64,000 bases of DNA. Source: Lagopus muta. Taxonomy: Eukaryota > Chordata > Aves > Galliformes > Phasianidae. The stretch spans positions 19,043,433 through 19,107,432 of the forward strand of contig NC_064439.1 in assembly GCF_023343835.1 (NCBI RefSeq), in the 5' to 3' direction. Below, one piece after another: positions 52,381 through 64,000 of the stretch; the stretch's first letter is position 1; the number at the start of each line of letters is the position of its first letter. Below the pieces are notes generated by a model, which saw nothing but the letters and a program-made list of their open reading frames with translations, searched no databases and was not told the origin of the DNA. A program made the position numbers and the translations under genes.

Positions 52381-53060
52381 GCATCTAGCAGTACAACCTG
52401 GAAGAATACCTCTGCGAGCCTAAGAGCAGTTCAGACGTGAAGTGCATGTGGTGGTGCTGCGAGGCTGCCAAGCCAATCGGTGACGGCAGGGTTGCCATGG
52501 CAGCGGTACAATCTGCCAGCTGTTCTGCTGGGAAAGAGCCACAGGTTGCAGAAAGTCGGGGCTGGGGGAAGGGCAGCATCATTTTTAGGTCTGTTTGCTT
52601 TTATATTCACAGCAGGTCAGCGCCTGGATGACAAGTATGTTCAGTAATGCTTCTGTCTGTTATCTCCTGCTGTGTGAGTGGCTTACCTAGTACAGGAGAA
52701 GTGGGAACAGGGGCTGGGGGGTGGCGAGGTAAGCTCCTCTGTGAAATGCAAGCAGAAATAAAACAGACGGGAACCATTACTGTGAATTCTGGAATAAGGT
52801 TTTTCTGTGGAGCTTTACCAGTAGTTAATGCTTCATTAAATAGGGCTTCATGAAACACTGTAACATTTTGCAAATAACTTTTATAAATTGATACTTAGAA
52901 CCTCATTTCTCTTTTATTTTAATACAAGCAAGATTCTCTGTACACATAGTATATACACAAAATACGATTAGGCTTTGTAGCAGGTCTCTTATAGCAGCAT
53001 GAATATATTAAACCATCTCACTCTGGGAATGTAAATAAATATTATTTCAACATCAAACTT
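52381..53060 (+). other. NSUN6: Probable NSUN6 3' UTR with poly(A) signals
   Basis: Follows the NSUN6 TAA directly. AATAAA signals on the plus strand lie at 52757-52762 and 53034-53039, predicting 3' ends near 52780 or 53060. The choice of end is inference; no downstream gene is seen on this strand. Confidence 0.5.
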
Positions 53061-54904
53061 CCCATGCATAAACTGTATTGGTTCTGAAACAGCCGTTTGG
53101 AGTGGCTGACCAATGACAAATTTAAAATCAAACATTTGCAATCGAAAGGGCTACAGTTGTGTTGAAAATATCAAAAGACAGAAAACAGTGCGTTCATATC
53201 ATCTGAAATGTTGCAAATCACCTTTCAAACAACTAAGAATATTAACTGGTTAGAAAGCATCAAATCAAATGAAGGTTGAAACTGGGGGAGCATGCTGATG
53301 AGAACTGACTCCATACACTGTCAAAGATTCAATAATTTAAATTTCTCAAACGTTGTCTACATTTGCAAACTGTGCTTCAGTTACAGAGATGTTCTCTGTC
53401 TGAATAATGTTCTCTTTTTGCAGTACTGTTAGAAATAGCACAAAAATGCAGGCAAAAGACAAGCACACTTCAAAAACCTGAACTGACATCTGTGTTTTGT
53501 TGTTGGTTCTTTATTTTTCCCACTGATTAATTTTACACTTTTTAAAAAGCATTCTCTGTAAAAAATATCTTATTTTGCACTCCTAATTATTTGGTTTCTA
53601 AAAGGCAGACCCTTATAATTTACCTTTGTACTGTCAGAAGTGCTCATAATCAAAATAATCTATATAACTCAGTAGTCTGGTTCTTCACTTATATTTGTTA
53701 TAAGTGTTTTGCTATAATACATTTTCTACTCTTAAATAAATTTTCTTCTGTTCTGCTAAGGTTGATCAGCACGTATTCTGTAAGGCCTATCCTAGCAGGA
53801 TAGGAAGAGAAAATTGTCTTCTTTTTGTAGGTCACACCTTGCTGTTAACCATGACATGCCAAAAGAAGACATGAAAGCTGAAAGCTCTCTTGTTTGATCA
53901 GTGTTAGCTGAGAAAACCTATCTAGAATCAGAATTACTCATATTATAAATTACAGTATTTTTAGTCTAAACGTGGCAAAATAACTACTTGCTAACAAAAG
54001 GTGTTAATCTTTTACTGCAAGTACATGTTGAAATCTTGGACTCAGTGCTGGTATAAAAAAAGCTTTTTTTTTCCCAGAAAATATAAATTCTGTAAACATT
54101 AATCAGCATACATAGACTGTATTTTGAAATTTGCACATTCATATAAACGGAGGAACTTTTGCCTCCAGTTTCAGTAGCAGGATCTGTGTAGTGTTGGATT
54201 TTAGTAAAAAGCTTGCTGAGAATTTCCCATATTTTTTCAGTTTTGAATCATAATCAGGCTTTTCAGGAGAGTGATCTCATTTGATTTTATATGAGAAACT
54301 TCTTAGGGCCAAAAAACCACAATTGTAAATGTCTTATATTTGATTCCAGTATAGTTGCAGACTGGACTGGACTTGAAAAAACCTCTGCTGATATCTGAAC
54401 TTTTAACTAGGGAAGTTGCTTTTGAAAAATCACTTCTAGACATGCTAGACGAAAAATACCATATTTTTATAGACGTATATTAAAGCGATACGCCTCAGCT
54501 GTTTCCCTGCAATCTCCTCTCTCTCAGTAATTCCTGGGAGTCAGGGGGAACTGACAAGGAGAGAAGAAGGAAAGCAGAAAGAGGGAGAGAGAAAGAGAGA
54601 CTTCTCTGTCAGGCAGTTCAGAAGAGAAATGTAGCTGAGACACTTCAAATCATCCTTTGAAGGAGCCAAGCTCTTTACTTTCACTTGGCTAAGTCAGATG
54701 TCTTGAGTTGCATGGATGCCATTCTTTCTTTTCCTTTTCTTTCCAATCTGACCTTTAAAACTGCAGGAGTTTAAATACTTAATCATTTTCACAACTTTGA
54801 TGTATGGTGTATGTGTATTTTTGACACATAATAACGTTACTTTCCTAATAAGAATGCTTTGCAGACCGAATCATTATGCTTCAGTGTCAGGTGCTGAAGC
54901 ACAG

Positions 54905-54950
54905 TATATATATATATATATATTTATTTATATATATATAGATTAGATAT
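54905..54950 (+). repeat. TA-rich microsatellite
   Basis: Two (TA)n runs separated by TTTATTTA. Low complexity, no other feature. Confidence 0.9.
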
Positions 54951-55483
54951 ACAATCAGATCCTGTCTATATATATTAAAAAAAAAAAAAAAGCCAGAATC
55001 TGAAAAGTACCTTTCCCTATTTGTAGAAATAGTGATTAGTAATAGTGCCAAATCTAAATATTTATCTCCATCAATATAAAAAATATTAAAACAGCAGCCT
55101 AGTATTGTATGACATTATTCCACAGCTTCTTCCTTTTGACTTGTGATAGAAGCCCACCAACTTTTAGACTGGGGGAAACAGGCTAGTCATGGCATTTGAC
55201 AAGAAATGATTTGGAGTAGGCAATTTAAAATACAAATAGCCTTCTTTTTTACAGTTTCTTGTTCACTACTGAAAAATTATGAGCAAATCCACTTTGATAC
55301 AATAAGTGGCAAGAATCAAGTAAGGAGGAGACAGATAAGTTAGAAGAACCAGCTGGATTTCTATTATATCTGATATAAATCTCTTTTGGGGGCTGCATAG
55401 GAACACATCTCTAGAGTAGTAAGCTATAAGAAGAAACTGTCTATAAAATCACTGTGAGATGATATTTGTCACGGCTTGTTTCA

Positions 55484-55484
<1 letters not shown>

Positions 55485-55531
<47 letters not shown>

Positions 55532-55532
55532 G
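55485..55532 (+). repeat. Poly(A)39 followed by poly(G)9
   Basis: 39 uninterrupted A then nine G. The open frames over it (Phe-rich on the minus strand) are artefacts. No retroposed gene body was recognised to the left. Confidence 0.9.
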
Positions 55533-58500
55533 AAATAAATTATAGACAAATTGCCAAACAGTAAATTTAACTGATAACATCTGATTAAAAACATCTGAAA
55601 TAAAATGTGATCCATGTATTTTAAAGATGAATGAACAACTAAAATTTTGGTAAACAATCTGCAGTAAAGTAAGAAATGTAAGTAAATGCACAACAGAAAT
55701 ACTATGTTACACTCTGAAAAAGAATGTAACAATATTCTCTGTTCTTCCTTTAGACTGTGTAACAGTTGTTTGCAGTGTGCTTTATTGTCATGGAGGGAAT
55801 AGAATTTAAGTCAAAACTGCAGGAACATAAAAGAGATTTATCAGAATGACCATTTGGGAAACAGCTTGATCAGAGGTCAAATGTATCCAGAAACAAAAAC
55901 ACCTCTGGAGGAGGCTTCAGCAGCTACCACAGGAGGTACTTTAGGTACTGTAACCTTTTTTCTCAGGACAGACCCTGATTAAATCAATCAGACCGGTCAC
56001 TGCATTCCAGGTAAGGGAATGATAATGGACCATCCTAAGCAGTTGTCACAGAACACCAACATGACTTTACAACCCAACAGAGCTTAAAAATGGCAATGGC
56101 TAATGATTTTGTAGGGAAGATTAAGTATGGCGGGGCATGAGAACTGAGCAGGAGCTGCACATAGAGAATGCAAAGGATCTTGATGAGCAACCATGCAAGG
56201 AAAAGTGAAAACAGTTCTCCACGTTGATTCAGGGTTTGATGAGGAGGACTGACTCTCCTTACTCTCCATTTATAGTAAGGGCATCATTCTACATATTCTA
56301 CATATGTGAAAATAAGCCCTCCAATCAATTCCTGTAGCTTTAAGACCAGCCTTAACTAACTGGGGCCAAGTCTTTAGAAGGTACCCTTCATATTTTATGC
56401 CTTGAGAAGAATAAATTCTCAAAGGCTTCTCAAAGGCTTCTCAAATTCTAGATTCCTGATGCCAAACACTATGTGAATTCAGTAGCATTCTAGACAAGGC
56501 TTCTTGGCATCTATAAATTCATCTTTCTAGGTGGTAGATAAATTTTATGAATCTATTTCAGAACAGTTTCTTCCAACTCTTAACACTTCTGTGTATAAAT
56601 CCTTCTGCTTATCCATCCCTACTGTCCTGTCCCTTAAGAGGCCTGGAGACTGCCACTCCCACCTCCTCCCAGTCCCTCTTCAAGAATTCTTTCTTCCGCA
56701 GTGTCTGTGACACCAAACAACTGATAGATGTGAGCCTCTCTATTCATTTGAGAAGATAGACAAAAAACGGTTAACACCAGACATATACATGCAAATGTTC
56801 CCATTCCTTCCATATACTGAAATCCTTTGGAAAAATACAGAGCTAGGGTTGATAAGATTCTCTATGTACAGCTCAACTGTTTTATCTTCCTACCTTTCCT
56901 TCTCATTCATTAGTTTTATCTTTTCAGTCCATTTGAACAGAAATGCTACAGGTTGTTTTGTACCACACAAACACAAGAAGACTGGAGCTCACTGGGACCT
57001 CTAGCATTCCTCAGATTCAAAGCTCCTGAAACCAGACACAGAAATATGAACTCGTTAGTATCCTAATGCAACCAATACTAAACTTTCTATCTGCAAAACT
57101 TTGCAAATACATTTTCATCACAATAACCTTTGATATGTCCTCCAGTCGGAGTATCTTTAAAGCTTCTAGTTGAAATAATTCTGTTAAAGTGCTTTTCAAA
57201 GTAGTGCTCAGCAGGCAGGTGGTATTGTGCAAAATCTGTAGTACAAGCTCACATTACAACTGATTTGTCACTCTTAATAACTGAAGAAAAAATACCTTAG
57301 CAAGACTAAATAAAACCTACAGAGTGTCTGCCTAAGAAATATGTTAGTATGTTGCCTATACACTGTTAGTTGAACTATACAAAACCTAACTCTCTTTAGC
57401 TGGATGGAGACATGGCTTTCTTTGTAAGATATTTATATCCTACCAATCAATATCCAGATCATACTTAAATACTGGGGCTTGAACTGTGCGCTTTATTTTT
57501 CTCTTTATTTGTTTGTACGTGGGTACCTAAATCCATGGTTTTCATACACTACTCAGTGTTTTGAAATTCTGCCAAACAATTCTTAAAAATAACTTAAGAA
57601 AGGTGGAAAATTAACACCTCCCATAGCAAATTCAAAAAAGAAAATAACTATTCAAGGTACTGTAGCAGAATCATTACATTACTTCTTGGAGGCCATGGCT
57701 GTCATGTAACAGTTACAAGGAGCAACAGCATTTACTGAAGCTGATAAAATACCTAAAGCCAGGCTATATAGAACAAGACAATACAACTTTTTGCATTTAA
57801 ACGTAATCTGATAACAACAATCTCAAACAACAATTTCTGTCACTGTTTTTCTCCACTGATACCCTGAGAAACCCCTTGTATCAAAAGCCACTTTTTAGAT
57901 GGTCTTATCTATCCATTTAGTAATACAAGAGGTCTACTTACCTATGCTTTCTTTGCCTACAAAGTCATTTAGTGGTGTTTAAAGAAATGCTGAGAATTTT
58001 GTTTATAAAAAATACTCTTTTCCTTGTGTTCCCCACAGTTCATGCCCTGAGCTAAGTATTACCCTTGAAAAACCGCAACAGTCAGCAGCACTAGCAGGAA
58101 TGTCCAGATATCTGACAGCAGAATTTCACCTTCTTGAGTGGTAAAAAAAATGCATATTAAGCATAAGGGACAGCAACGTATGTCTGAAGGAGTCAAACTG
58201 AACTGTTTGGATGCTGGATTAGATTGGAGAAAGCACGCACCTCCATTTCACTAAAATGATAGTCAAAATCAGGCAATGCTGATACTTCCCAGAATTAAAA
58301 TAATAAATAGAAAGAAATTCCAGCTAAATGAATTACTATCCCACTATAGTTTTTACATAATGTGCTATTTACAGTGAAATCTAAGAAGTATTCCATTCAT
58401 ACGATTACTACAAAGACTCCATGGTGCAGAACAGTCTATACAGTAGGCAAGTGTATGGAACCTGTAGCCAAAAAGAACTGTGAATTTCCCCTCACTTACC

Positions 58501-60053
58501 AGTGTCACAGGTGATCAATGCAAAACAAACTGTTTTCACTCCTTTTGCTTTTAATGCATTTTCTATAGCAAGCTTGCAACAGAATATTTTGTCACATTTT
58601 TCTAATCTCCCACTGTCAGCACATTTTAAGTGAAGGAAAAGCAGTGAGCTGTCTGCAAAGTGGGAATGCAGAGGAATTGGCAAGTGTAGAAAAAGCAGAG
58701 AAGCTACAAAAATTTATTTTCCAACAAAATAATTCTCCACAAGCTGTGTAAACTTTTCTTACTAAACAAATACTCTAAAACACAAAGATTTTACAGTTCC
58801 AGTGAAACACTCACAGTAACATTTGCCTGGTTTTACTCTCTTGAAGTCTCAACAATAGCCAGCAGATTTATGCTTTCTCAATTACCAGGGTCAGTAAACT
58901 CCCTCATATTCCCTGACTGCAATTTGGATTTTCAAATTAATAACAGAATGAAGAAACAAACTCATTGGTCTTTTGAGTAACCTTTGTTTTCTTTGATAGA
59001 TTCTCACACTTTGCTGCTTAATGTGCCCATGCACATGGCTGCCCATCCACTACCCACTCACTCACATACATACCTCTGTCATGTGTGCTCTATTATTCTG
59101 ACAATAGAACAAAAATTAGGTTGTGTCCATTGCAATTTTGTAACCTGTGTAAACAAGAACAATTTATAGTGGTAAGCTAGTTATCTTTACTGTAAATTCA
59201 AAATGCAAAATTGGGTTTGCAAGGACAGGATAAGGTGTAAGAGTTATTTAGATCCTCTATCTCAAGCACTCCTTCATATTTACATTTAGTATAAGCTTTC
59301 TGCTACAGAAGAAAAATTGTTTGGATTGAACACTGTTACAGATTTCCTAAATGAGGCTAGTTCCAGTTGCCAGTAATTCAAAAGCAAATCTGCTGACTTG
59401 GCATTAGGACTCTAAAACAGTGTGATCAAACTTATATAGTAAGAAGGTGTCTGCAGAAATAACATTTATAAACTGTATATACAGTACACAGTACCAATAC
59501 ATAGAAAATAGATTTTGACCTCATGATCCCCTGTGTGTAAGGCAAGACTGAATTCCGTTCCCAAATGGAGTCCACCAGAGGTACAAGCAACAGATAGTGG
59601 CTCTTAAACCAATATGCAAATCAAGTGCATAACAAATTAAAAATCAGAGCAGACAAAAATTTTTAGATTTTTATATGTGCTGATTCTGGCTTGCTGAATA
59701 CATGGGAAGTTATTAAACATCAAATGTACCTTTGAAAAAAAAAAACAAACAAACACTAACAACACCTTGATGGCAACAGATATTGTTCAAGTGGCAGCTA
59801 CCAAAAAAAAGCTTGAAAAATGGCATGGTACAATATCAGGAACTCTGCAGCTGTACCACGCTAATTCATATAGCACTAACAAAAAAAAATAAGTATATGA
59901 ATATTCTATTTCATGCTATTGCTATGTAAGCAACAGCAATACAAATCAGCATACAGAAGGATACCATATGTTCTGCAGTGAACAACCCAAAGATATTTTC
60001 AAGGGGCATTGTTACAAGACTTCCAAGAAACACAAGAGTGCCAGAGGCAAAAG

Positions 60054-60536
60054 TTACTGACGGATGTAAACATCCCTGTTCCATTCTCCCGTGTCGTTAC
60101 GTTTTTTAGATATCACTTCCCCATCCTTGTCACAATATTGGTCCCTCGATTTATGACGACTTCGTTGTTTGTTGCATTCATTGTGGTCCTGCTCCCGGTC
60201 CCTCTCCTTTGAGCGATGCCTCGATTCTCTATGTCTGTGATCACCATGGGACTCGTCTCTATGATTGTGATCCCTGTGAGAATCATAGTGGTCACCATGC
60301 TCATGTGAGTAGTCCTCCTTTGGCTCTACGTAAGCTGAATCTCTGCTGTCTTGTGTTTCTGAGTCAAAAGTTTCTTGCCTAGGAAGGCCTCTAACACCAC
60401 TGCGATGGTTATGGTGTTGGGTTGAAGAGCGATGGTGGGATTTCTTGATGGGTTCAACCCGTGCTTCCTCTTCAATTTGTGAATTGCTGTGTTCAGGGAC
60501 TGAGTGGTCATTCCTCTGGTCTCCTTGAGATCCCTG
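60054..60536 (-). CDS. CACNB2: CACNB2 last coding exon (partial gene, C-terminal 160 residues)
   Basis: The minus strand encodes, after acceptor GTTGTGACAG|CAG, a 160-residue tail ending [10 protein letters not shown] and TAA at 60056-60054. Diagnostic segments are [45 protein letters not shown] and [10 protein letters not shown]. These match the human/rabbit beta-2 C-terminus recalled from memory and not other beta subunits. The CACNB2 protein binds the alpha-1 interaction domain of L-type calcium channels and controls surface delivery and gating. Its SH3 and guanylate-kinase-like domains are encoded outside this window. The tail is His/Arg/Asp-rich and probably disordered. The exon start could be 60533 if CAG is the acceptor. 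It is convergent with NSUN6. Confidence 0.95.
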   Translation of the reverse strand, partial: QGSQGDQRNDHSVPEHSNSQIEEEARVEPIKKSHHRSSTQHHNHRSGVRGLPRQETFDSETQDSRDSAYVEPKEDYSHEHGDHYDSHRDHNHRDESHGDHRHRESRHRSKERDREQDHNECNKQRSRHKSRDQYCDKDGEVISKKRNDTGEWNRDVYIRQ

Positions 60537-63500
60537 CTGTCACAACCACCAGTGAGTTCACATACACGAGGTACGCATTTTAAAACTTTCACCAATACAA
60601 AATTAATCTAGAAAGCATCATGAAACCAAAAAAATTTAAGTACACAACACTCCACTTCGGACCTATACTAGGAAAAAATAACACTTGAATTCAGCTTTTA
60701 CTGAAAATTCAGTATTATAATACAAACAATTATTTCCACTCTAACTCAAAAGGAGAGCGGTGCTCAGGTTATTATTCTGTGAGACTTTCTGTCCTCATGC
60801 AAGATGCTTCTGAGTTTGTCAGTTAGCAGTAATTGCCTACCATACTCCAGACAAAAAAAGAGCATGCAGAAGCAGGACAAACTGCAGAAAAATTAAAGAG
60901 GACACATCACTCCAGGAGAGGGAAGGTGTCAGCTCAGAATTTAAAGATGCCTGGTTGGAACAGACACCGTGGAAAAGTGAGTTTCTGGAAGAGACTCCAG
61001 AAGAGAATCAAGAAACAAAATCTTGGCTCAGTTATAGTAGCTACTTTTTCTTTTCTTCTTCTACATTATTTATTTTTTTTTTAAGATAAAAACACAATTT
61101 GATCTTTCATTAATAATAAAGTTTGTATTATGATACTAATAGTATCACTGACCTCCTGCTTTTCTCAGCAATCAGTTGATTTCGTCATGGGGACAAAAAA
61201 ATTAAATGTTGACCTCATAATTTTAAGAAATCAGAAAAACAGACTATTGCCAAGGAATGTAGAAGGACGGTGATATTATCACCTAAAGAATTTCCTAATG
61301 CACCACTACTATTAAAAAACTAAAAAAAAAAATTACCCGGTAATATTAAACCTACTCTTCATCAGCACAATGCTTTGAAATCACTGCAAAATGAATAATT
61401 GGCATTATTTAACTCAGTTTGGGGTTTCATTCAATTAACCTGCTTTTATTCCCAAACCACAGCCAAAGGTTCATCAAGCTTAATTGCAAAATCTTAAGAA
61501 ATAGTTTATAGGGAATTTGAATTATCTTTCTCACATTAGCTTAAGAACTTCAAGATAGAAACATTGCTTCTGGCACAAAACTAAAAGTAAGTTTTAACAG
61601 TTATACAATCATTTGTTCATGAAACTGTACTGAAGATATTAAAGTTAGCCTAAAATTCGCACTTTTATGTTCAGAGCCATCAGAAAACAAAGACTGCCTA
61701 CAGGGCAGCTCACAGACATACTTCTTTCAGTTTTTATATGTTGTGAGCTGGGAGAAGGAAGAAGTTTTGTTTGACAGACATCCCAGCAGGTGTGTTTCCT
61801 AGCAACCCACAAGTAAAATTACAGGAAACTGGGCAGGAACAGAACTGCATTTCATTAGGAATTTACCAAAATTTCAAATCAGCAATTTAACAATTTTGAT
61901 ATATCTTCGTATCTAAGACAACATTTTGTATTATTAATAACTTCTCAGCAACTAGATGGGTTGCTTCACGAGAACAAAGCATCATAAATGGTGGTAGAAT
62001 TTCTCTTTTTTTTTTTTATTCTTGTTTTTATGGTTACCAAGATGATTGTAATTTGTTGAAAAAAGAATGCACTAATTGTAAACATTATTAGATGTGTTCT
62101 AGGTGAACTTCTATGAAAGTGAACTATGAATGGAATCAAATGAAAAGCTAAAGAACAAAGCAATGCCTGCTTCAGATGCACAAACATCTTTTTATTAAAG
62201 TTTGCAACCATGACTGTTTTTAAGGCACATAAACTGGATACACATATGAAAACCCTTTAATTCTCATATGGTAAAATACTAAATATATTCCTCCTCTACA
62301 TTCTTTTTGAGTAGCAAAATCTATCGTTGCTGTGGTTTGAGAATAAATACAAGATCTAAATCTGCTTTGAACAAAATACTGGTTTATAAGCTCAGATGCA
62401 TCTTCTCTGCTACGATGAGCATCTGTGGAGGAGCACAGTCAATACACTTAGAGCCAGTACCATTATTACCCTGCATCTGCAGACTAGTGCTGAGGCTATT
62501 AGGATTTATGGGCAAATTCATTGACAGTTAATTTCCCTAAATATTACAGACACTGAGCAGGTATTTTTCAGTCTGGACTATGATCTGGCCTTGTGGTTTA
62601 TGGCCAAATTAGAGCTCTGATATAAATTAAATTCTGCAGTGCAGAAGTTTCATGGCCCAATCTCATAAGATTTTCACCCCAAATGGGTTGTAATTTCAAA
62701 GATTAGGGGTTCTTGAAAAGAAGTCTAAGCAGAATTGAAGGAGGATAGAGGAAAGTCTGTGTCCACACACTCAGTTGGACTCACTCTCTGTTTCCTCCCA
62801 AATGTTCCCTAATCACCTATACCATATGTTTGCTCTCTGTCTCCTTTTTGGAATTTGCCAGCCACCTCCTACAGGTGGAAATCTCAGAAAAGTTGTCAGG
62901 ACAGTTTTCTCCCAAGCTCTCTACCAGACAGGCAGGAAGGGTATGAACTTCCCCCAGCCTCATCTCAAACAACCCCCAGAAGACCTGACACCTTCAAGGA
63001 CCTTGTGCCATGCAATGCACACAGTCAACACTGCGCTGTAGAAGTAACAGCTGGCAACACAAATCTGTCATTGCAATACGCACTTGGGACTAACAAAACC
63101 CAAAAACCAACTAGATCTCATGGCAGAGGGGTAAAACACTGGACCCAGAGGAGAATAAGTCAGATGCTTTGCTGTGTAGATGTGACCCTGCCAGGTCAAA
63201 TGCTTTCTCTTTAGAACAGTCCACAAGGACAACACAAGACATAAGATTCTTCCAATATTAGATCTCAACATGACTAAAAGAATGGGTTCAGCTATCACGA
63301 TTAGAAAACCCACTCCATTCCATGACCTTGACAGACTCAGGTTTGAGGTGTCAGCTGAATGTATATCAGGAAACTGAAACAAAAAGAACATAGACGTTCT
63401 ACATTCCATAAGGAAACTCCTCTGCTCTGCACATTTGGATTAACAGACCTACAAGCAAACAGTGAAACCGTAAATACACTCTCAATTTTAGTCCTTAAAA

Positions 63501-64000
63501 TAAAAAATTGTTAATTTGAAAGGACATACAGCTAGCAGGTCAGAAATGTGTTTAGTTCCTCCGGAGAATGTGGTTAATAAAATGAGTGAGTTATAAATCC
63601 ACACCCAACAGACGTTAAAAAAATAATTAAAAAAAAAAAAACTTGAATAAAAATAATTAACATGTTTACAAAGCAAATCAAGTTTATCTAACAAGTCGGG
63701 ACACGACAATACTGAATTTCATACTCAGAAATTCTTCCAGCTCACAATTTTTTTCAGGGTGTTTTCAGCTCTGAGGACAGAAAAAAAAAGGCAAAAATGA
63801 GCTACAACTTAAAGCCTCTTTTCCTGCAACTGCTTTTGAAAGCTGGAGAGGGAAATACCCTGCAGGGTAGATGAAGCGTTTTTTCTCATTTTTTTCTCAT
63901 TAAAGAGAGAATCTGATAATTCTGTGGGAAATACATTCTAATAATTATAATAATTCTATCAGGAAATAAATTCTTCAAGACAAAAAAAAAAAAAAAAGAA
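60537..64000 (-). other. CACNB2: CACNB2 last intron (partial)
   Basis: AT-rich intron sequence running off the window. I searched by eye for the preceding CACNB2 exon (a segment ending LASNSQ in mammals) and did not find it. No CR1 copy was recognised. A runs occur at about 63629-63641 and at the window end. Confidence 0.7.

Larger units (their letters stand above)
53061..60053. other. Tail-to-tail interval; probable CACNB2 3' UTR and spacer
   Basis: There is no supported gene between the NSUN6 3' end and the CACNB2 stop. Minus-strand AATAAA signals are visible at 58718-58713, at about 57499-57494 and further left, so the CACNB2 3' UTR probably fills part of this interval. Simple repeats occur at 54560-54605 (GA-rich), 54905-54950 (TA) and 55485-55532 (A then G run). 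Confidence 0.45.

Noticed and set aside
60113..60595. Minus-strand frames of 63 and 89 codons at 60113-60304 and 60326-60595
   Set aside because: Both are out-of-frame shadows of the CACNB2 last exon. The real frame has no Met at its start because it begins at a splice acceptor.
62775..63214. 88- and 119-codon plus-strand frames in the CACNB2 intron
   Set aside because: They overlap in different frames, are antisense to CACNB2, have no domain and lack supporting splice sites.

Overview
This is vertebrate nuclear DNA, almost certainly from a bird and probably a galliform. It has large AT-rich introns with GT-AG splice sites, one CpG-island promoter, and many CR1 LINE fragments in both orientations, several with the bird-type ATTCTATGATTCTATG tail. 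No prokaryotic gene organisation, CRISPR array or rRNA/tRNA gene was seen.

Three genes are supported, in the order ARL5B(-) / NSUN6(+) / CACNB2(-). This is the order on human 10p12, read in the opposite direction. (1) ARL5B: six coding exons between 32887 and 20046 join without frame breaks into a 179-residue ARF-like GTPase. (2) NSUN6: eleven coding exons between 36499 and 52380 join into 469 residues, the human length, with both cysteines of the RNA m5C methyltransferase chemistry at C326 and C373. (3) CACNB2: only the last coding exon (60536-60054) is present, encoding the His/Arg-rich C-terminal tail of the L-type calcium-channel beta-2 subunit. The rest of the gene lies beyond the right edge.

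Layout. 1-18 kb is gene-poor DNA downstream of ARL5B. It holds four CR1 pieces, an LTR-like repeat, a 14-bp minisatellite and a large AT-rich palindrome. 18-33 kb is ARL5B with its probable 3' UTR. 32.5-33.6 kb is a GC-rich bidirectional promoter with paired ETS sites, a CCAAT box and an RFX X-box-like site. 33.5-53 kb is NSUN6, whose 5' intron carries two CR1 copies and whose intron 7 carries a second copy of the LTR-like repeat. 53-60 kb is the tail-to-tail interval, probably 3' UTR sequence of both convergent genes. 60-64 kb is the CACNB2 last exon and part of its last intron.

The genes share no pathway. ARL5B acts in trans-Golgi/endosome traffic, NSUN6 in tRNA/mRNA cytosine-5 methylation, and CACNB2 in calcium-channel trafficking and gating. 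They are linked by conserved synteny, and the first two also by a shared promoter. All comparisons to human proteins and to repeat families are from memory; no search was run. I did not find a convincing new molecular system. The most unusual structures are the 10.1-10.4 kb palindrome, the inverted CR1 tails at both ends of ARL5B intron 2, and the dispersed LTR-like pair.
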